A stretch of 64,000 nucleotides of DNA, taken from JANQPX01 sp050633905 (lineage in GTDB: Bacteria; Pseudomonadota; Alphaproteobacteria; Geminicoccales; Geminicoccaceae). Position 1 is the first letter of the stretch; every line of letters starts with the position of its first letter. Where the stretch lies: the NCBI GenBank assembly GCA_050633905.1, contig JBOEHJ010000071.1, forward strand, positions 1-64,000. The letters run 5' to 3'. Made by a program: the position numbers and the translations under genes. Under the pieces are notes generated by a model. It did no database searches. It worked only from the letters and a program-made list of their open reading frames with translations, and was not told the DNA's origin. Shown one piece after another: positions 17,201-24,653 of this stretch.

Positions 17201-18347
17201 CCTGCACTACATCATCTTTCAGATGATCCACGGTATGAGTAACATCAAGTTTTTCAACGATATGTTCGGTGATACTGTCTACATCACCCGTTACATGAAG
17301 TGGATCGGCTGGGATCTCTCCACCGTCATCCAGACCGGTTCGAACTTCGGCACTGCGCAAAAGCACGACAACCCGCTGCTCTGCAAGATCGGCACCGGCA
17401 CCATGGTCTCGGATGGTCTCCAGATGCTGAATGCCAACATGTCGACATCTTCTTTCAAGGTTTCGACATGCGAGCTTGGCGATAATAACTATCTGGGCAA
17501 CGCGATCTTCTACCCGGCGGAAAGCAGGACCGGCGACAACTGCCTGCTCGGCACCAAGGTCATGATCCCGGTGGACGGTCCGGTGCGCGAGAATACCGGT
17601 CTCTTGGGCTCGCCTGCTTTCGAGATCCCGCGCATGAGCCAGCGCGATCAGGAAATGTCGACCATCGACGAAGATGAGCGTGCTCTTGGTATCCAAAAGA
17701 AGACCGCTCATAATGTCCGCACCATCGGTCTTTGGCTGCTCGGCAAGTGGTTGTTCTCCCTGATCATGGCCTATCTCGGCCTGGCCAGCTTGCTGCTCTA
17801 CAATGACTTTGGTGTTTGGTCGCTGGTCGGTGGGATGGTGATCGGTTTCGCGCTGACCATCGGTTACTTTATCGGCCTGGAATGGTTGAGCCTCGGCTTC
17901 AAGCGTCTCCAGCCGTTGGTGAGCACCCTCTACGACAAGCGTTTCTGGGGCGTCGAGCGCCATTGGAAGGTTGCCGATACGCCGCTGACTAAGATGTTCT
18001 TTGGCACGCCGTTCAGGCCGATGATCCATCGTGCGCTCGGTGTCAAGGTTGGCAAGCGCGTGTTCGACGATGGCTGCATGGTCACGGAAAAGACCCTGAT
18101 CGAAATCGGCGACTTTTGCACGCTGAACGAGGAAAGCACGCTGCAGCCTCATTCTCTGGAAGAGGGCGTGTTCAAGATGGATAACATCAAGGTCGGAAAC
18201 GGCGTCACGCTCGGGATCAACGCCTTCGCGCACTACGGTGTCAATGTGGGTGACAACGCGATCCTGGCCGCCGACTGTTTCTTGATGAAGGGCGAGACCG
18301 TCGGGTCGGATGAGGTTTGGATGGGCAATCCTGCCAAGGCTGTCTGA
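14250..18347 (+). CDS. Pls-type single-module non-ribosomal peptide synthetase, probable poly(diaminobutyrate) synthetase
   Basis: This is a 1365-residue membrane enzyme. Residues 50-545 are an adenylation domain: TSGTTGRPKG at 206-215, FDFSVEEIW at 250-258, NAYGPTETT at 337-345, and NDKADRKAL with the catalytic lysine near 537-545. A carrier domain follows, with DDLGTNSLL and the phosphopantetheine serine at 597. The remainder alternates membrane segments (about 660-720, 890-970, 1120-1185) with three left-handed beta-helix blocks rich in (I/V)GxNxxI hexapeptides. No condensation or thioesterase domain is seen. This is the layout of epsilon-poly-L-lysine synthetase (Pls, about 1319 residues). 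A glutamate at the position matching residue 239 of the GrsA pocket would suit a basic side chain. With a diaminobutyrate-forming enzyme upstream, the product is inferred to be poly(diaminobutyrate) or a short cationic peptide. Confidence 0.85.
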   Translation: MEDLDRKTSEMISADVETEAFHQPITKTPRDLSDLVLMPEGNNEVRWTQGERLHHLFEQRVDELPTSHLAIDSDEGQLTFAELDQAANRLARHMLSQGLGSGDIVALLFDRSNHSYVSLLAVQKINAAYVPLDVGFPEDRINYICEDAGVSTIMTLDRHAEKLEGLDISMLCLDSAGDRIAAQDSSRLSFEETGHPVSELSYIIYTSGTTGRPKGVPIEQGSICNFVRVAAETYGYGPEDRVYQGLTIAFDFSVEEIWVPLLAGGTLVPNQTGRSLLGSDLHAFLADNDVTAMCCVPTLLSTIEDDLPKLRLLITSGEACPHDLVKRWYQDGRTILNAYGPTETTVTATITEMVPEKPVTIGAPLPTYSVAILDPDQSRALPKGEVGEIAIGGICLATGYLGREDLTNKVFISDFLNIPNNPSKRLYRSGDLGRINEDGEIEYLGRIDLQVKIRGYRIELTEIESVIMQLPGIAQAVVDTFEPMPGAKELVAYYSPVSGSDHMPAEEISKALAEMMPAYMVPAFYEPLAVIPMTSNDKADRKALPKPSGLRHSSSTKDHVEPQGDIEQGLARLLAELLGIERVSAEDHFFDDLGTNSLLMARYSAKIRKELGINDVSMRDIYASPTVRAMAALLEAKPKAEKPKGNQEKFRIPSKFEYYGCGALQLLFWGANIALGLGLMIVSMNWIFSATGMWDIYFRSVTLGMGLFVLALLVPFAAKWGMEGRWKEERFPIWSLRYFRFWVVRQYIQVNPMAAFAGTPIYNMYLRLLGAKIGKNVVIMSKSGPVCTDLIEIGDDTILTRETIMKGYRAENGYIQTGRISIGSNCYVGEASVVEINSVMQDDTQLAHASSLQAGQVIPSGKRYHGSPAEEASTDFDRVEPKSCSTLRKVIYCTYLVYGMFLLLPPLGTMALMHFLPFLFAEGDAIARFSSLIGDFWHLIALALPVLSLTFFIMAIPAGLIWVAIWPRVANFFMKEDKVYVRYGLHYIIFQMIHGMSNIKFFNDMFGDTVYITRYMKWIGWDLSTVIQTGSNFGTAQKHDNPLLCKIGTGTMVSDGLQMLNANMSTSSFKVSTCELGDNNYLGNAIFYPAESRTGDNCLLGTKVMIPVDGPVRENTGLLGSPAFEIPRMSQRDQEMSTIDEDERALGIQKKTAHNVRTIGLWLLGKWLFSLIMAYLGLASLLLYNDFGVWSLVGGMVIGFALTIGYFIGLEWLSLGFKRLQPLVSTLYDKRFWGVERHWKVADTPLTKMFFGTPFRPMIHRALGVKVGKRVFDDGCMVTEKTLIEIGDFCTLNEESTLQPHSLEEGVFKMDNIKVGNGVTLGINAFAHYGVNVGDNAILAADCFLMKGETVGSDEVWMGNPAKAV

Positions 18348-18439
18348 CCCCCAAGGTTTCCGGCAAGCGGTGTCGCTCCACGCCGCCCCCGCCGGGAAAG
18401 CTCGCAGCGTGTCCCCCCACACCTGCCGAGCACGGCAAG

Positions 18440-18473
18440 AAGGAGGTCGGGTGCTGGTCCCGGCCTCCTTTCG
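18440..18473 (+). terminator. Rho-independent terminator after the synthetase gene
   Basis: The stem AAGGAGGTCGGG/CCCGGCCTCCTT (18440-18451 and 18459-18470, one mismatch) has a 7-base loop and is followed by TTTC. It lies about 90 bases past the synthetase stop. Confidence 0.75.
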
Positions 18474-18530
18474 CTGTTTCAGGCCAACGCGTTGATGTTC
18501 TGCCCGATGACAACGCCTTGTCGTCGAATG

Positions 18531-18670
18531 TTGAGATGGTGTTAACCAAACCCCTTATATGCTGCTGGCCTCTTCTTGGTCCATGCGACCCTGGGAGTCC
18601 GGGCCGTGCCTGAAGTAGCGCAGGGCGCGCTGATTACCAGGATCGCATGGACCAGAGCACAGGGCCTTTG
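18531..18670 (+). ncRNA. Candidate small RNA with strong promoter and long hairpin
   Basis: TTGAGA at 18531-18536 and TTATAT at 18555-18560, 18 bases apart, form a good sigma-70 promoter. From about 18566 the sequence folds into a long imperfect hairpin. A 17-bp stem pairs 18578-18594 with 18637-18653 with one mismatch, inner partly paired bases lie around 18598-18630, and GGCC is on both outer flanks. No open reading frame is convincing. I could not match it to SRP RNA (no GGAAGCAGCC loop) or to 6S RNA, so the class is unknown. It lies between the synthetase terminator and the phosphopantetheinyl transferase gene. Confidence 0.35.
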
Positions 18671-18701
18671 TCGGATGAAGGTGTTAAGAAAATGTAAGCC
18701 C

Positions 18702-18840
18702 GTGGTATGACCACATCATTCGGTTCCCGGCATCGTCGAATAACGAGCGTGGAACGCCTTGGATATGTGCTCCTTTGTCAGGATGCCAGGACTGGTGCAT
18801 TCAGAACTCGGTCTAAGAGGTGCGAAACCTTCCCCCGGTT
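18702..18840 (-). repeat. Dispersed repeat element, copy 2 (one end only)
   Basis: GTGGTATGACCAC at 18702-18714 begins a right-end sequence that matches the reverse complement of copy 1 over about 90 bases: CATCATTCGGTT, then GTCGAATAACGAG, then ATGTGCTCCTTTGTCAGGAT. The opposite end is not found before the next gene, so this looks truncated. The remaining bases up to 18913 show nothing recognisable. Confidence 0.5.
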
Positions 18841-18913
18841 CAGGAGCCTTAGGGGAAGAACGAGCTGCACTTGGATAAGCGGGGCTGTTGAGATCAGATA
18901 AATCCCTTTGCTG

Positions 18914-19654
18914 TCACGAGAGAACCTTTGTCGAGACTGCGAGATGGAGTGTTTGGCCCAAGACTGGAGCGGCTACGTGGAAAAAATGGTCTTGGTCATG
19001 GCGAGCCTTGGCGATGTTGTCCAACCCATCGATGATCGGGAGCGCTAAGGTGTTGATCTCACTGAATTCCGTTGCAAAGCCTAGGCCGGTTCGCTTGGCG
19101 ATCGCTTCTTTCATTGTCCAAAGCCTGAAGAAGGCATCCGGGAAAGCCTTGGGTGCTGTGGTTTTCAAGAGCCGCTGTTCGTCGCCTGAAAAAAGATGCC
19201 AGGGAAGCTCCGGCTCTGGGATCTCATGATTGACCTCGATATCAACCCCGATGTCTGCCGTTCTGGAAACGGCGATGGCGGTGAAACATTCTGCATGGGA
19301 GAGGTTGAAGGCGACACGTCGGTTATTAGGTGTAGTAACGATGGGCTTGCCATTCGCTGCCGTCCCAAAAAGCCAGGCATTCTCGGCAACCACATGACCA
19401 TCAAAAGCAGAAAGAATGAGCCGGAGAGCAGCGCGGCCCAAGAGAAAACGATGGCGACGTTCCGGTGAGGTCATCGTCATTGAACGAGCCTTCTCATCAA
19501 CACTCAGGCAGGCGAGAACCTTGTCGTCCCATGACGCCGTGGCATCGGAGGAGATCAAAAAAATTGTCACGTCAGGCCAGCAAAACGGCGCTAAGACGAG
19601 GAGGTTTTTGACGGGGTCCGGCGTCTTCGGTGCTCTCTTATGATCATTCATCAA
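18914..19654 (-). CDS. 4'-phosphopantetheinyl transferase, Sfp family
   Basis: This is a 246-residue transferase that moves phosphopantetheine from coenzyme A to the serine of carrier proteins. The two-lobed Sfp pattern is visible: RRHRFLLGRAALR, KPIV with VAFNLSHAECFTAIAVS, the Mg-binding GVDIE near residue 135, and RLWTMKEAIAKRTGLG near 182, which corresponds to the WxxKEA motif. It is the natural activator for the carrier domain of the synthetase upstream and could also serve the polyene carrier protein at 39466. It is transcribed towards the synthetase gene. The ATG at 19654 is followed by a second ATG codon, so the exact start may differ by one residue. Confidence 0.9.
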   Translation of the reverse strand: MMNDHKRAPKTPDPVKNLLVLAPFCWPDVTIFLISSDATASWDDKVLACLSVDEKARSMTMTSPERRHRFLLGRAALRLILSAFDGHVVAENAWLFGTAANGKPIVTTPNNRRVAFNLSHAECFTAIAVSRTADIGVDIEVNHEIPEPELPWHLFSGDEQRLLKTTAPKAFPDAFFRLWTMKEAIAKRTGLGFATEFSEINTLALPIIDGLDNIAKARHDQDHFFHVAAPVLGQTLHLAVSTKVLS

Positions 19655-19850
19655 TTGCGCGCTATGTTGATCGGCGCCATATCCATGTCATAGGATTTTG
19701 ACATTCCACGCCTTGCCGGTTTCCCCATGCTTACAGGCTAGCCGATCTTGCCGTCGGGATCGACGGCCTTATGGCTTGGTCCGCAATCTGGCAACGCGGA
19801 TGAATAGGTCCTAACACCTTGCGAAAAAGACGAAAGATACTGAAGACTGG

Positions 19851-21269
19851 ATGGAATGTATGAAGCGCGATTTTCGATCACCTCGCCGCTCGGTGGTGGG
19901 ACTTGCCCTGTCGCTTCCGCTGATGATAGGTGCCTGTGACGGTGCAGAAATCCTCAGCCCGGAGCGGGAAGGGGTCTGGCAGTCCAGGGGCTACGGGCTG
20001 CTGATGCAGATCGCTGGTGATGAGGCTAAATTGATCGAGCGGACTGCTGTCGGCTGTCAGCCAACCGACAACAGACCCATCGCCGCACTCGACATCGTGT
20101 CGAACGAGAAGCCTGATCTCGAAAATGGAACCTTTACCATCGGTGATCCCGCAACCTTGTCGCTGATGACCTTCGATCGCCTCGATGCCGAGGGGTTTAA
20201 GCGGGCCTGCCCCAATGGGTTGGCTGCGCAAACAAAGGATCCTCTGGCCAATTTCGAGGTGCTGTGGGCGACTTTCGAGGAGCAATACGCCTTCTTCAAG
20301 GAACGCAACGTCGACTGGGACAAAGTCTATAACGAGTTTCGGCCCCAGGTCACCAGGGAGACATCAAACCGAGAGCTCGCAAAGCTGCTCGGCAGCATGC
20401 TCCAAAGGCTCGGGGACGCCCATGTTTCCCTCTATGCAGGCGGTGACGATGTCGTGCCCGTTGGCACGCGTCTTGGTAAGCGCCTCCGCCAGGAATGCAG
20501 GCGAGAGCAGGGTGCTAGCTGCAACGTCTATCGCTATCAGAGCGACCGGTATGCGCAGATCGAACGCCTGCAAAAACAGTCCTATCTCGATGGCCAATTC
20601 AAGACAGACCTCCGAGGGGAAGCCTTTTGGGGGCAGATAGATGCCCAAACTGGCTATTTCAGGATCGACAGCATGTCGGGGCTGGCCTCCGATGGCTATT
20701 CCGCCGGCAGTGATCTAGCAGCGCTGGAAACGGCGCTTGATGCCATGCTCGCCGATATTGGTGACTTGCCGTCGATGATCGTGGATGTGCGGCTGAATGG
20801 CGGCGGGTATGACACGGTCGCTGTTGCGATCGCCAGCCGTTTTACCAATCAGCGCCGCGTCTTTGGAACGAAGCGTGCCTATGCCGATGGCAAGGAACTG
20901 GCCCCGACGGATCTCGTCATCCCACCCGCTGAGGGGCAGGGCTATGAGGGTGCTGTTGCCCTCCTGATCAGCAGCGAGACGGCAAGTGCCGCCGAGATCT
21001 TTACCATGGCCATGCGTGCGCTGCCAAATGTCACCCTGATCGGCACGCCAACTGAGGGCATTCTCTCCGACGAGCTTTATCGAACTTTGCCCAATGGCTG
21101 GGAGTTCAGCCTCTCCAACGAGATTTATCGCACCCACGATGGGGCACTGTTCGAAGCGACCGGCGTCCCTCCTCAGATCGAGGCTGCGTTCCTGTTGCGC
21201 GACGATCTAGAAAACGGCGTCGATCGAGGCATCGAGACCGCGCTAGGGTTCCTAGCCAAGAAGATCTAG
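19851..21269 (+). CDS. S41-family (C-terminal processing) peptidase lipoprotein
   Basis: The 472-residue protein starts with a basic, hydrophobic signal ending in LMIGAC, a lipobox, so it is probably a lipid-anchored periplasmic protein. The C-terminal half has the S41 core: YFRIDSMSGL, PSMIVDVRLNGGGYD and LISSETASAAEIFTMAMR with the nucleophilic serine near residue 380, then LIGTPTEGILSD. The N-terminal part with FEVLWATFEEQYAFFKERNVDWDKVY is the helical domain often seen before the core in tricorn-like S41 members; a PDZ domain is not obvious. It would cleave C-terminal tails of periplasmic proteins. The TAG stop is formed by the edge of the dispersed repeat that follows. Confidence 0.85.
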   Translation: MECMKRDFRSPRRSVVGLALSLPLMIGACDGAEILSPEREGVWQSRGYGLLMQIAGDEAKLIERTAVGCQPTDNRPIAALDIVSNEKPDLENGTFTIGDPATLSLMTFDRLDAEGFKRACPNGLAAQTKDPLANFEVLWATFEEQYAFFKERNVDWDKVYNEFRPQVTRETSNRELAKLLGSMLQRLGDAHVSLYAGGDDVVPVGTRLGKRLRQECRREQGASCNVYRYQSDRYAQIERLQKQSYLDGQFKTDLRGEAFWGQIDAQTGYFRIDSMSGLASDGYSAGSDLAALETALDAMLADIGDLPSMIVDVRLNGGGYDTVAVAIASRFTNQRRVFGTKRAYADGKELAPTDLVIPPAEGQGYEGAVALLISSETASAAEIFTMAMRALPNVTLIGTPTEGILSDELYRTLPNGWEFSLSNEIYRTHDGALFEATGVPPQIEAAFLLRDDLENGVDRGIETALGFLAKKI

Positions 21270-21696
21270 TGGTGTATGACCACTTCATTTGGTTGCCCAC
21301 CACAATTGTTTGGATTGACGGTATGCTGCCAAGTTTTCGACGTTCGTTGTAGATAGTCTCGTTGAAGGCGCTCGACCAGGCTCAATGATAAGGTCCATGG
21401 GTCACCTGGATTTAGAGCCTCAACCGCCGCCGAAACAAGGTCGAGCGAGGCTCGGATTCCCAGGGGCGCATGGACCACGAAGATAGCTGTCAGTGCAGGG
21501 TTAACAAGAGGTTAGGTGTCGTTTGGCTTCGCGCTAGTTTTGATCACCGTGTCTGCCTGGCCAGACATCACGCAGGCAGTATGCTTAGCCCGGACGCTCC
21601 CCGGCCCACCACGACGAAGGACCGTATTGCTCATGGACCACGTGGTTCGTCCTTCGAAGACAGCCGCAACTATATGACGTGGTCACACCACCACTA
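21267..21696 (+). repeat. Dispersed repeat element, copy 3 (both ends present)
   Basis: The element is bounded by TAGTGGTGTATGACCAC at 21267-21283 and by the inverted GTGGTCACACCACCACTA at 21679-21696. The left-end interior (TTTGGATTGACGGTATGC then GCCAAGTTTTC) matches copies 1, 4 and 5. The right-end interior (CTTCGAAGGACGAACC on the minus strand) matches copies 1 and 2. Both edges carry a TAG that ends the flanking convergent genes, the S41 peptidase and the DUF4384 lipoprotein. No gene is seen inside its 430 bases. Confidence 0.65.
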
Positions 21697-23412
21697 GGGA
21701 ATGACTTTGAGGTCCAGCCTTGCTTCTTTGGTCTGTTCGCTGTCCAGATCGCGATAGGCTTCGACGATGTCGTCAATGGATTGGTCGGGAATCGGTGTCA
21801 GATCAGGCATTTTGATTGCTTCGGGTAGTCGAAGACCGATCTCATTGATCGAGGCGATGCAGGCGACTTGCTCGTCTGAGCCGACCTTGTCCAAGATGAT
21901 ATCGAAGCCGGCCTCGTCGCCAGGAACCTTGAGTGCTTGGCCTGCCGGGAGGAAGCTGTCGGGCTGAAACTGGTTGGGGAAGATGCGCGCCACATTGCCG
22001 CTCGCATCGGCGTAGTAGCAATAGACATGGGCATCCATGCTCGTCGAGGCCGAAAAATGCAGTTTTCTGTTGAGTTGGAACGTCCCATCGGCGGCATCGA
22101 GCGCCCAAATGTCCAACGCGAGCGGTGAAACTGGCAAGGGGAGAGCTTCGACTGCCACAACCGCCTTGGTCTCTTCGACCTCATCATCAGCATCGTCGAT
22201 CTCGTCGTCTTCGACTTCGACGTCGTCTTCGTCATAAAGTTCTTCGTCGTAGTCTTCCTCGTCATGCTGTCTCTCGACTTCAGCAGCCGCGACGGTACGG
22301 ATGGCGGCTGGCCTTGCAGCGACGTTCGTGCCGGATGAGGGCACGTCGTTGAGGAGACTTGCATAAAGATCAAAATTGATCCTGCCATCGGCAATCAGGT
22401 CGTTTTGCGCCTGGTAGCGGGCGATCGCGTCCTTGGTTGTCGCATCCAATTGGCTGTTCACCGACCCGCCATAGCCGCCGTTTTCCGACAATGCCTGCTG
22501 CACGAAAGCGATCTGGTCTTCGTCATCCATCGTCTCGAACCACTCCCGTGCCTCAGCGACCACGGCGGGGTTGGTGTGATCGATCTCGAGACAACGCCAA
22601 AACGGGACTTCGGCAAGCTTGCCCAACACCTCGATGGTGGAGAGCTCGATCAAGGTGCGCACAGCCTGGTGAAGCCCTTCGTTTTGGTTCATCGCCACAG
22701 CGAAACTCGCGCCGAATTTGGAAATCTGGCCGCCGAGGCCGCCGCCGGCTGATCGGCTGCTCACTGCAATGGAGTTATGCGCGGAGATGCCGGAGATGAT
22801 CTGTCGGGTGGTCAGATCGCCTACATTCAGATCGAGGGAGACCACGGCGACATTTTGATTGGCATCGGCGCTGGCGCCATAACTAACGACGCCGCTTCGA
22901 TCCAATTGTTCGGAATCTTCGCCGAGACCGAAATTGGCATCGTAACCGAGAGATGCAGAGACGGTTTCGTCGATGACGCCGTCGTCGAGCTGGGTGATTG
23001 CGCCGCGGATGTAGAAATCCGGGATTTCGAAGTCTTCGTCGAAGCCGGCAAGGCCTTGCAGCTCATGGACGTCGACCTGGGTCGAATCATAGTCGACAAA
23101 GGAGAAGGCGTCGCTTTTTCGGGACATTCTGGAGATTGCCGAGATCAGCATATCCTTGGTACCGGCCGAGATTGCGGCTGTCTCATCAGGAATGCCAGCA
23201 CTGGTGATCACCATGCCGCTCCGGTCGAATTGTAGGAACAGGCGATCCATGCAGCGGAGCGATTCACTGAAATTGGTCAGATTGCGCGCCGGCAATGTCT
23301 TGGGCTTGGCAATCGTGATGGCCTCTTGCGGATTGGTCGCGCAGCCTGCGAGCGCCATGACGCCAATCGCGGCCGCGGAAGCTTTCATCAAGGCGTGAAA
23401 TCGGCTGGACAT
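21694..23412 (-). CDS. CsgG-like lipoprotein with peptidoglycan-binding and DUF4384 domains
   Basis: This is a 572-residue lipoprotein; the signal peptide ends in LAGC near residue 24. Residues 30-270 resemble the CsgG/TolB-like N domain, with a conserved NFSESLRCMDRLF start and a GISAHNSIAVSSRSAGGGLGGQ stretch. Residues about 295-355 form a peptidoglycan-binding repeat (LSENGGYGGSVNSQLDATTKDAIARYQAQN). A very acidic linker of about 40 residues (mainly Asp and Glu, 395-430) follows, then a DUF4384 domain (ALDIWALDAADGTF, then YYADASGNVARIFPN, then GQALKVPG). It probably sits in the periplasm attached to the outer membrane and contacting peptidoglycan, as part of an assembly or secretion system. 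It is divergent from the OmpA-domain gene. Confidence 0.8.
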   Translation of the reverse strand: MSSRFHALMKASAAAIGVMALAGCATNPQEAITIAKPKTLPARNLTNFSESLRCMDRLFLQFDRSGMVITSAGIPDETAAISAGTKDMLISAISRMSRKSDAFSFVDYDSTQVDVHELQGLAGFDEDFEIPDFYIRGAITQLDDGVIDETVSASLGYDANFGLGEDSEQLDRSGVVSYGASADANQNVAVVSLDLNVGDLTTRQIISGISAHNSIAVSSRSAGGGLGGQISKFGASFAVAMNQNEGLHQAVRTLIELSTIEVLGKLAEVPFWRCLEIDHTNPAVVAEAREWFETMDDEDQIAFVQQALSENGGYGGSVNSQLDATTKDAIARYQAQNDLIADGRINFDLYASLLNDVPSSGTNVAARPAAIRTVAAAEVERQHDEEDYDEELYDEDDVEVEDDEIDDADDEVEETKAVVAVEALPLPVSPLALDIWALDAADGTFQLNRKLHFSASTSMDAHVYCYYADASGNVARIFPNQFQPDSFLPAGQALKVPGDEAGFDIILDKVGSDEQVACIASINEIGLRLPEAIKMPDLTPIPDQSIDDIVEAYRDLDSEQTKEARLDLKVIP

Positions 23413-23572
23413 GGTTTTCTCTCACGCTGCCTGGACAGCTGCCCCATCATTAATAGAGTCCCGGACGATTGGTAAAGTATAGGCCGGGGCTTGGTTTTTG
23501 CTCATGGATTGATGCCTGTACCGGCGCATCGATCCCTCCTGGGGGGCTTGTTCGGGATAGAAATCGCCTGGG

Positions 23573-23614
23573 TTCGATAGGCTTTTATCTATGCTTCGAT
23601 AGGTTTTTATCTAT
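23573..23614. promoter_or_regulatory. Tandem 20-bp operator-like repeat
   Basis: TTCGATAGGCTTTTATCTAT at 23573-23592 is repeated at 23595-23614 with one substitution, giving a 22-base period or two helical turns. Each unit contains the inverted pair ATAG/CTAT. It lies in the 400-base divergent region between the DUF4384 lipoprotein and OmpA-domain genes, and is a likely binding site for a dimeric regulator. Confidence 0.55.
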
Positions 23615-23717
23615 AAGGCCGTAAAAAAAGCATTTCCGGTCGAGTTGTACGCGTTGCTTATCACTGATCGATCGAGCGGTGGCCTTACAACATGTTGAAA
23701 TTGTTGAATTGTCACTT

Positions 23718-23771
23718 TCTCAAAAAAAAACGTACCAAAAAATGCGTTCGACGGCGTATGCCTATCCCGAA
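23718..23771 (+). promoter_or_regulatory. Third copy of the CCTATCCCGAA upstream motif
   Basis: An A-rich block (23722-23742) is followed by GCGTTCGACGGCGTATG and CCTATCCCGAA at 23761-23771, 42 bases before the ATG of the OmpA-domain gene. The same 11-mer and a similar A-rich block precede the aminotransferase and synthetase genes, so the three may share a regulator. Confidence 0.4.
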
Positions 23772-23812
23772 TGTGGTTGGCGTGTTGATAGACCGACCCT
23801 TGGAGACAGCTG

Positions 23813-24484
23813 ATGTTGCCCACAACCAAGTTTAGCACCGTGTCTTGTTTGGCTGCTCTGCTGTCCTTCGGCAGCCTTGCAGCAGCGCCGACGGCCAATG
23901 CCGGTGATGCGACCTATCTTGCTCCCGATGCCAGCCATTGCGACATTTTTCGGGTTCTTAGTCGCGATATTCCAGGCGAATGCCGTGGGACGGCCGAAGC
24001 GCCGAAGGGCTTGCGGACGCGTTCGATCAAGTTTCACGCCCCCCAACAGGCCGCTGCACAATCGATGGCTGCGGCCACGCCTGCTGAGGTCCGAGAAGAA
24101 CCTGGCTATGACCTTGCAAGCATGACCGATGAGCCTGATGAGCTATCGCTTGCGATGCGCATTCAGTTCAAGCTCAATTCCGATGTCCTGACTGACGAGG
24201 CCATGGTGAGCCTAGATGGTATCGCTGCCGTTCTCAACAACGCCATCATGATCGACAAGGTCGTAATGCTCGAAGGTCATGCTGATGCTAGCGGTTCGGA
24301 TATCTATAATCTGGACCTGTCTGTTCGCAGGGCACGCGCGGTCAAGGCTTACCTAATGACCGAGCATCAGATCGCAGATTGGCGCCTGCCGTTCACGGGC
24401 AAAGGTGAAGCCGAGCCCTTCGATCCGTCAGCTCCCGCTTCGGCGATCAATCGCCGAGTCGAGTTTACCAACATCACGGGCTGA
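23813..24484 (+). CDS. OmpA-domain periplasmic/outer-membrane-associated protein
   Basis: This is a 223-residue exported protein. The signal peptide ends around PTANA-GD at residue 30. Residues 115-223 are an OmpA-like peptidoglycan-binding domain: IQFKLNSDVLTDEAMVSLDGIA, then MLEGHADASGSDIYNLDLSVRRARAVKAYL, then FTGKGEAEP and NRRVEFTN. The conserved aspartate and arginine that bind diaminopimelate are present. Residues 30-110 are a linker-like region with DASHCDIFRVLSRDIPGECRG, which may form a disulfide. It precedes the four-gene operon of unknown proteins and is divergent from another peptidoglycan-binding lipoprotein, so the neighbourhood is devoted to the cell envelope. An imperfect hairpin at about 24493-24521 follows. 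Confidence 0.82.
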   Translation: MLPTTKFSTVSCLAALLSFGSLAAAPTANAGDATYLAPDASHCDIFRVLSRDIPGECRGTAEAPKGLRTRSIKFHAPQQAAAQSMAAATPAEVREEPGYDLASMTDEPDELSLAMRIQFKLNSDVLTDEAMVSLDGIAAVLNNAIMIDKVVMLEGHADASGSDIYNLDLSVRRARAVKAYLMTEHQIADWRLPFTGKGEAEPFDPSAPASAINRRVEFTNITG

Positions 24485-24653
24485 AAAACTTCATCCGGCC
24501 GCTTCATTGGAGTGGTCGGATAAACCCATCGCCCTGCTCGGACGATGACCATAAGTATAGCCATAACCCACTCAAATGTTAGATTAAGGGCTCGATCAGA
24601 TGTTAGTCTGCCAACGTCAGAAGATAATGAGCCCAACCTGGGAGGTTATGCGC

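Noticed and set aside
16797..18422. 541-residue open frame on the minus strand
   Set aside because: It lies wholly antisense to the C-terminal half of the synthetase, has low-complexity composition (Asp, His, Arg, Gln rich) and no domain; it is a mirror of codon bias.
18561..18670. SRP RNA or 6S RNA gene
   Set aside because: The hairpin lacks the conserved SRP apical GGAAGCAGCC region, and the size and bubble do not clearly match 6S RNA, so only an unclassified candidate is kept.
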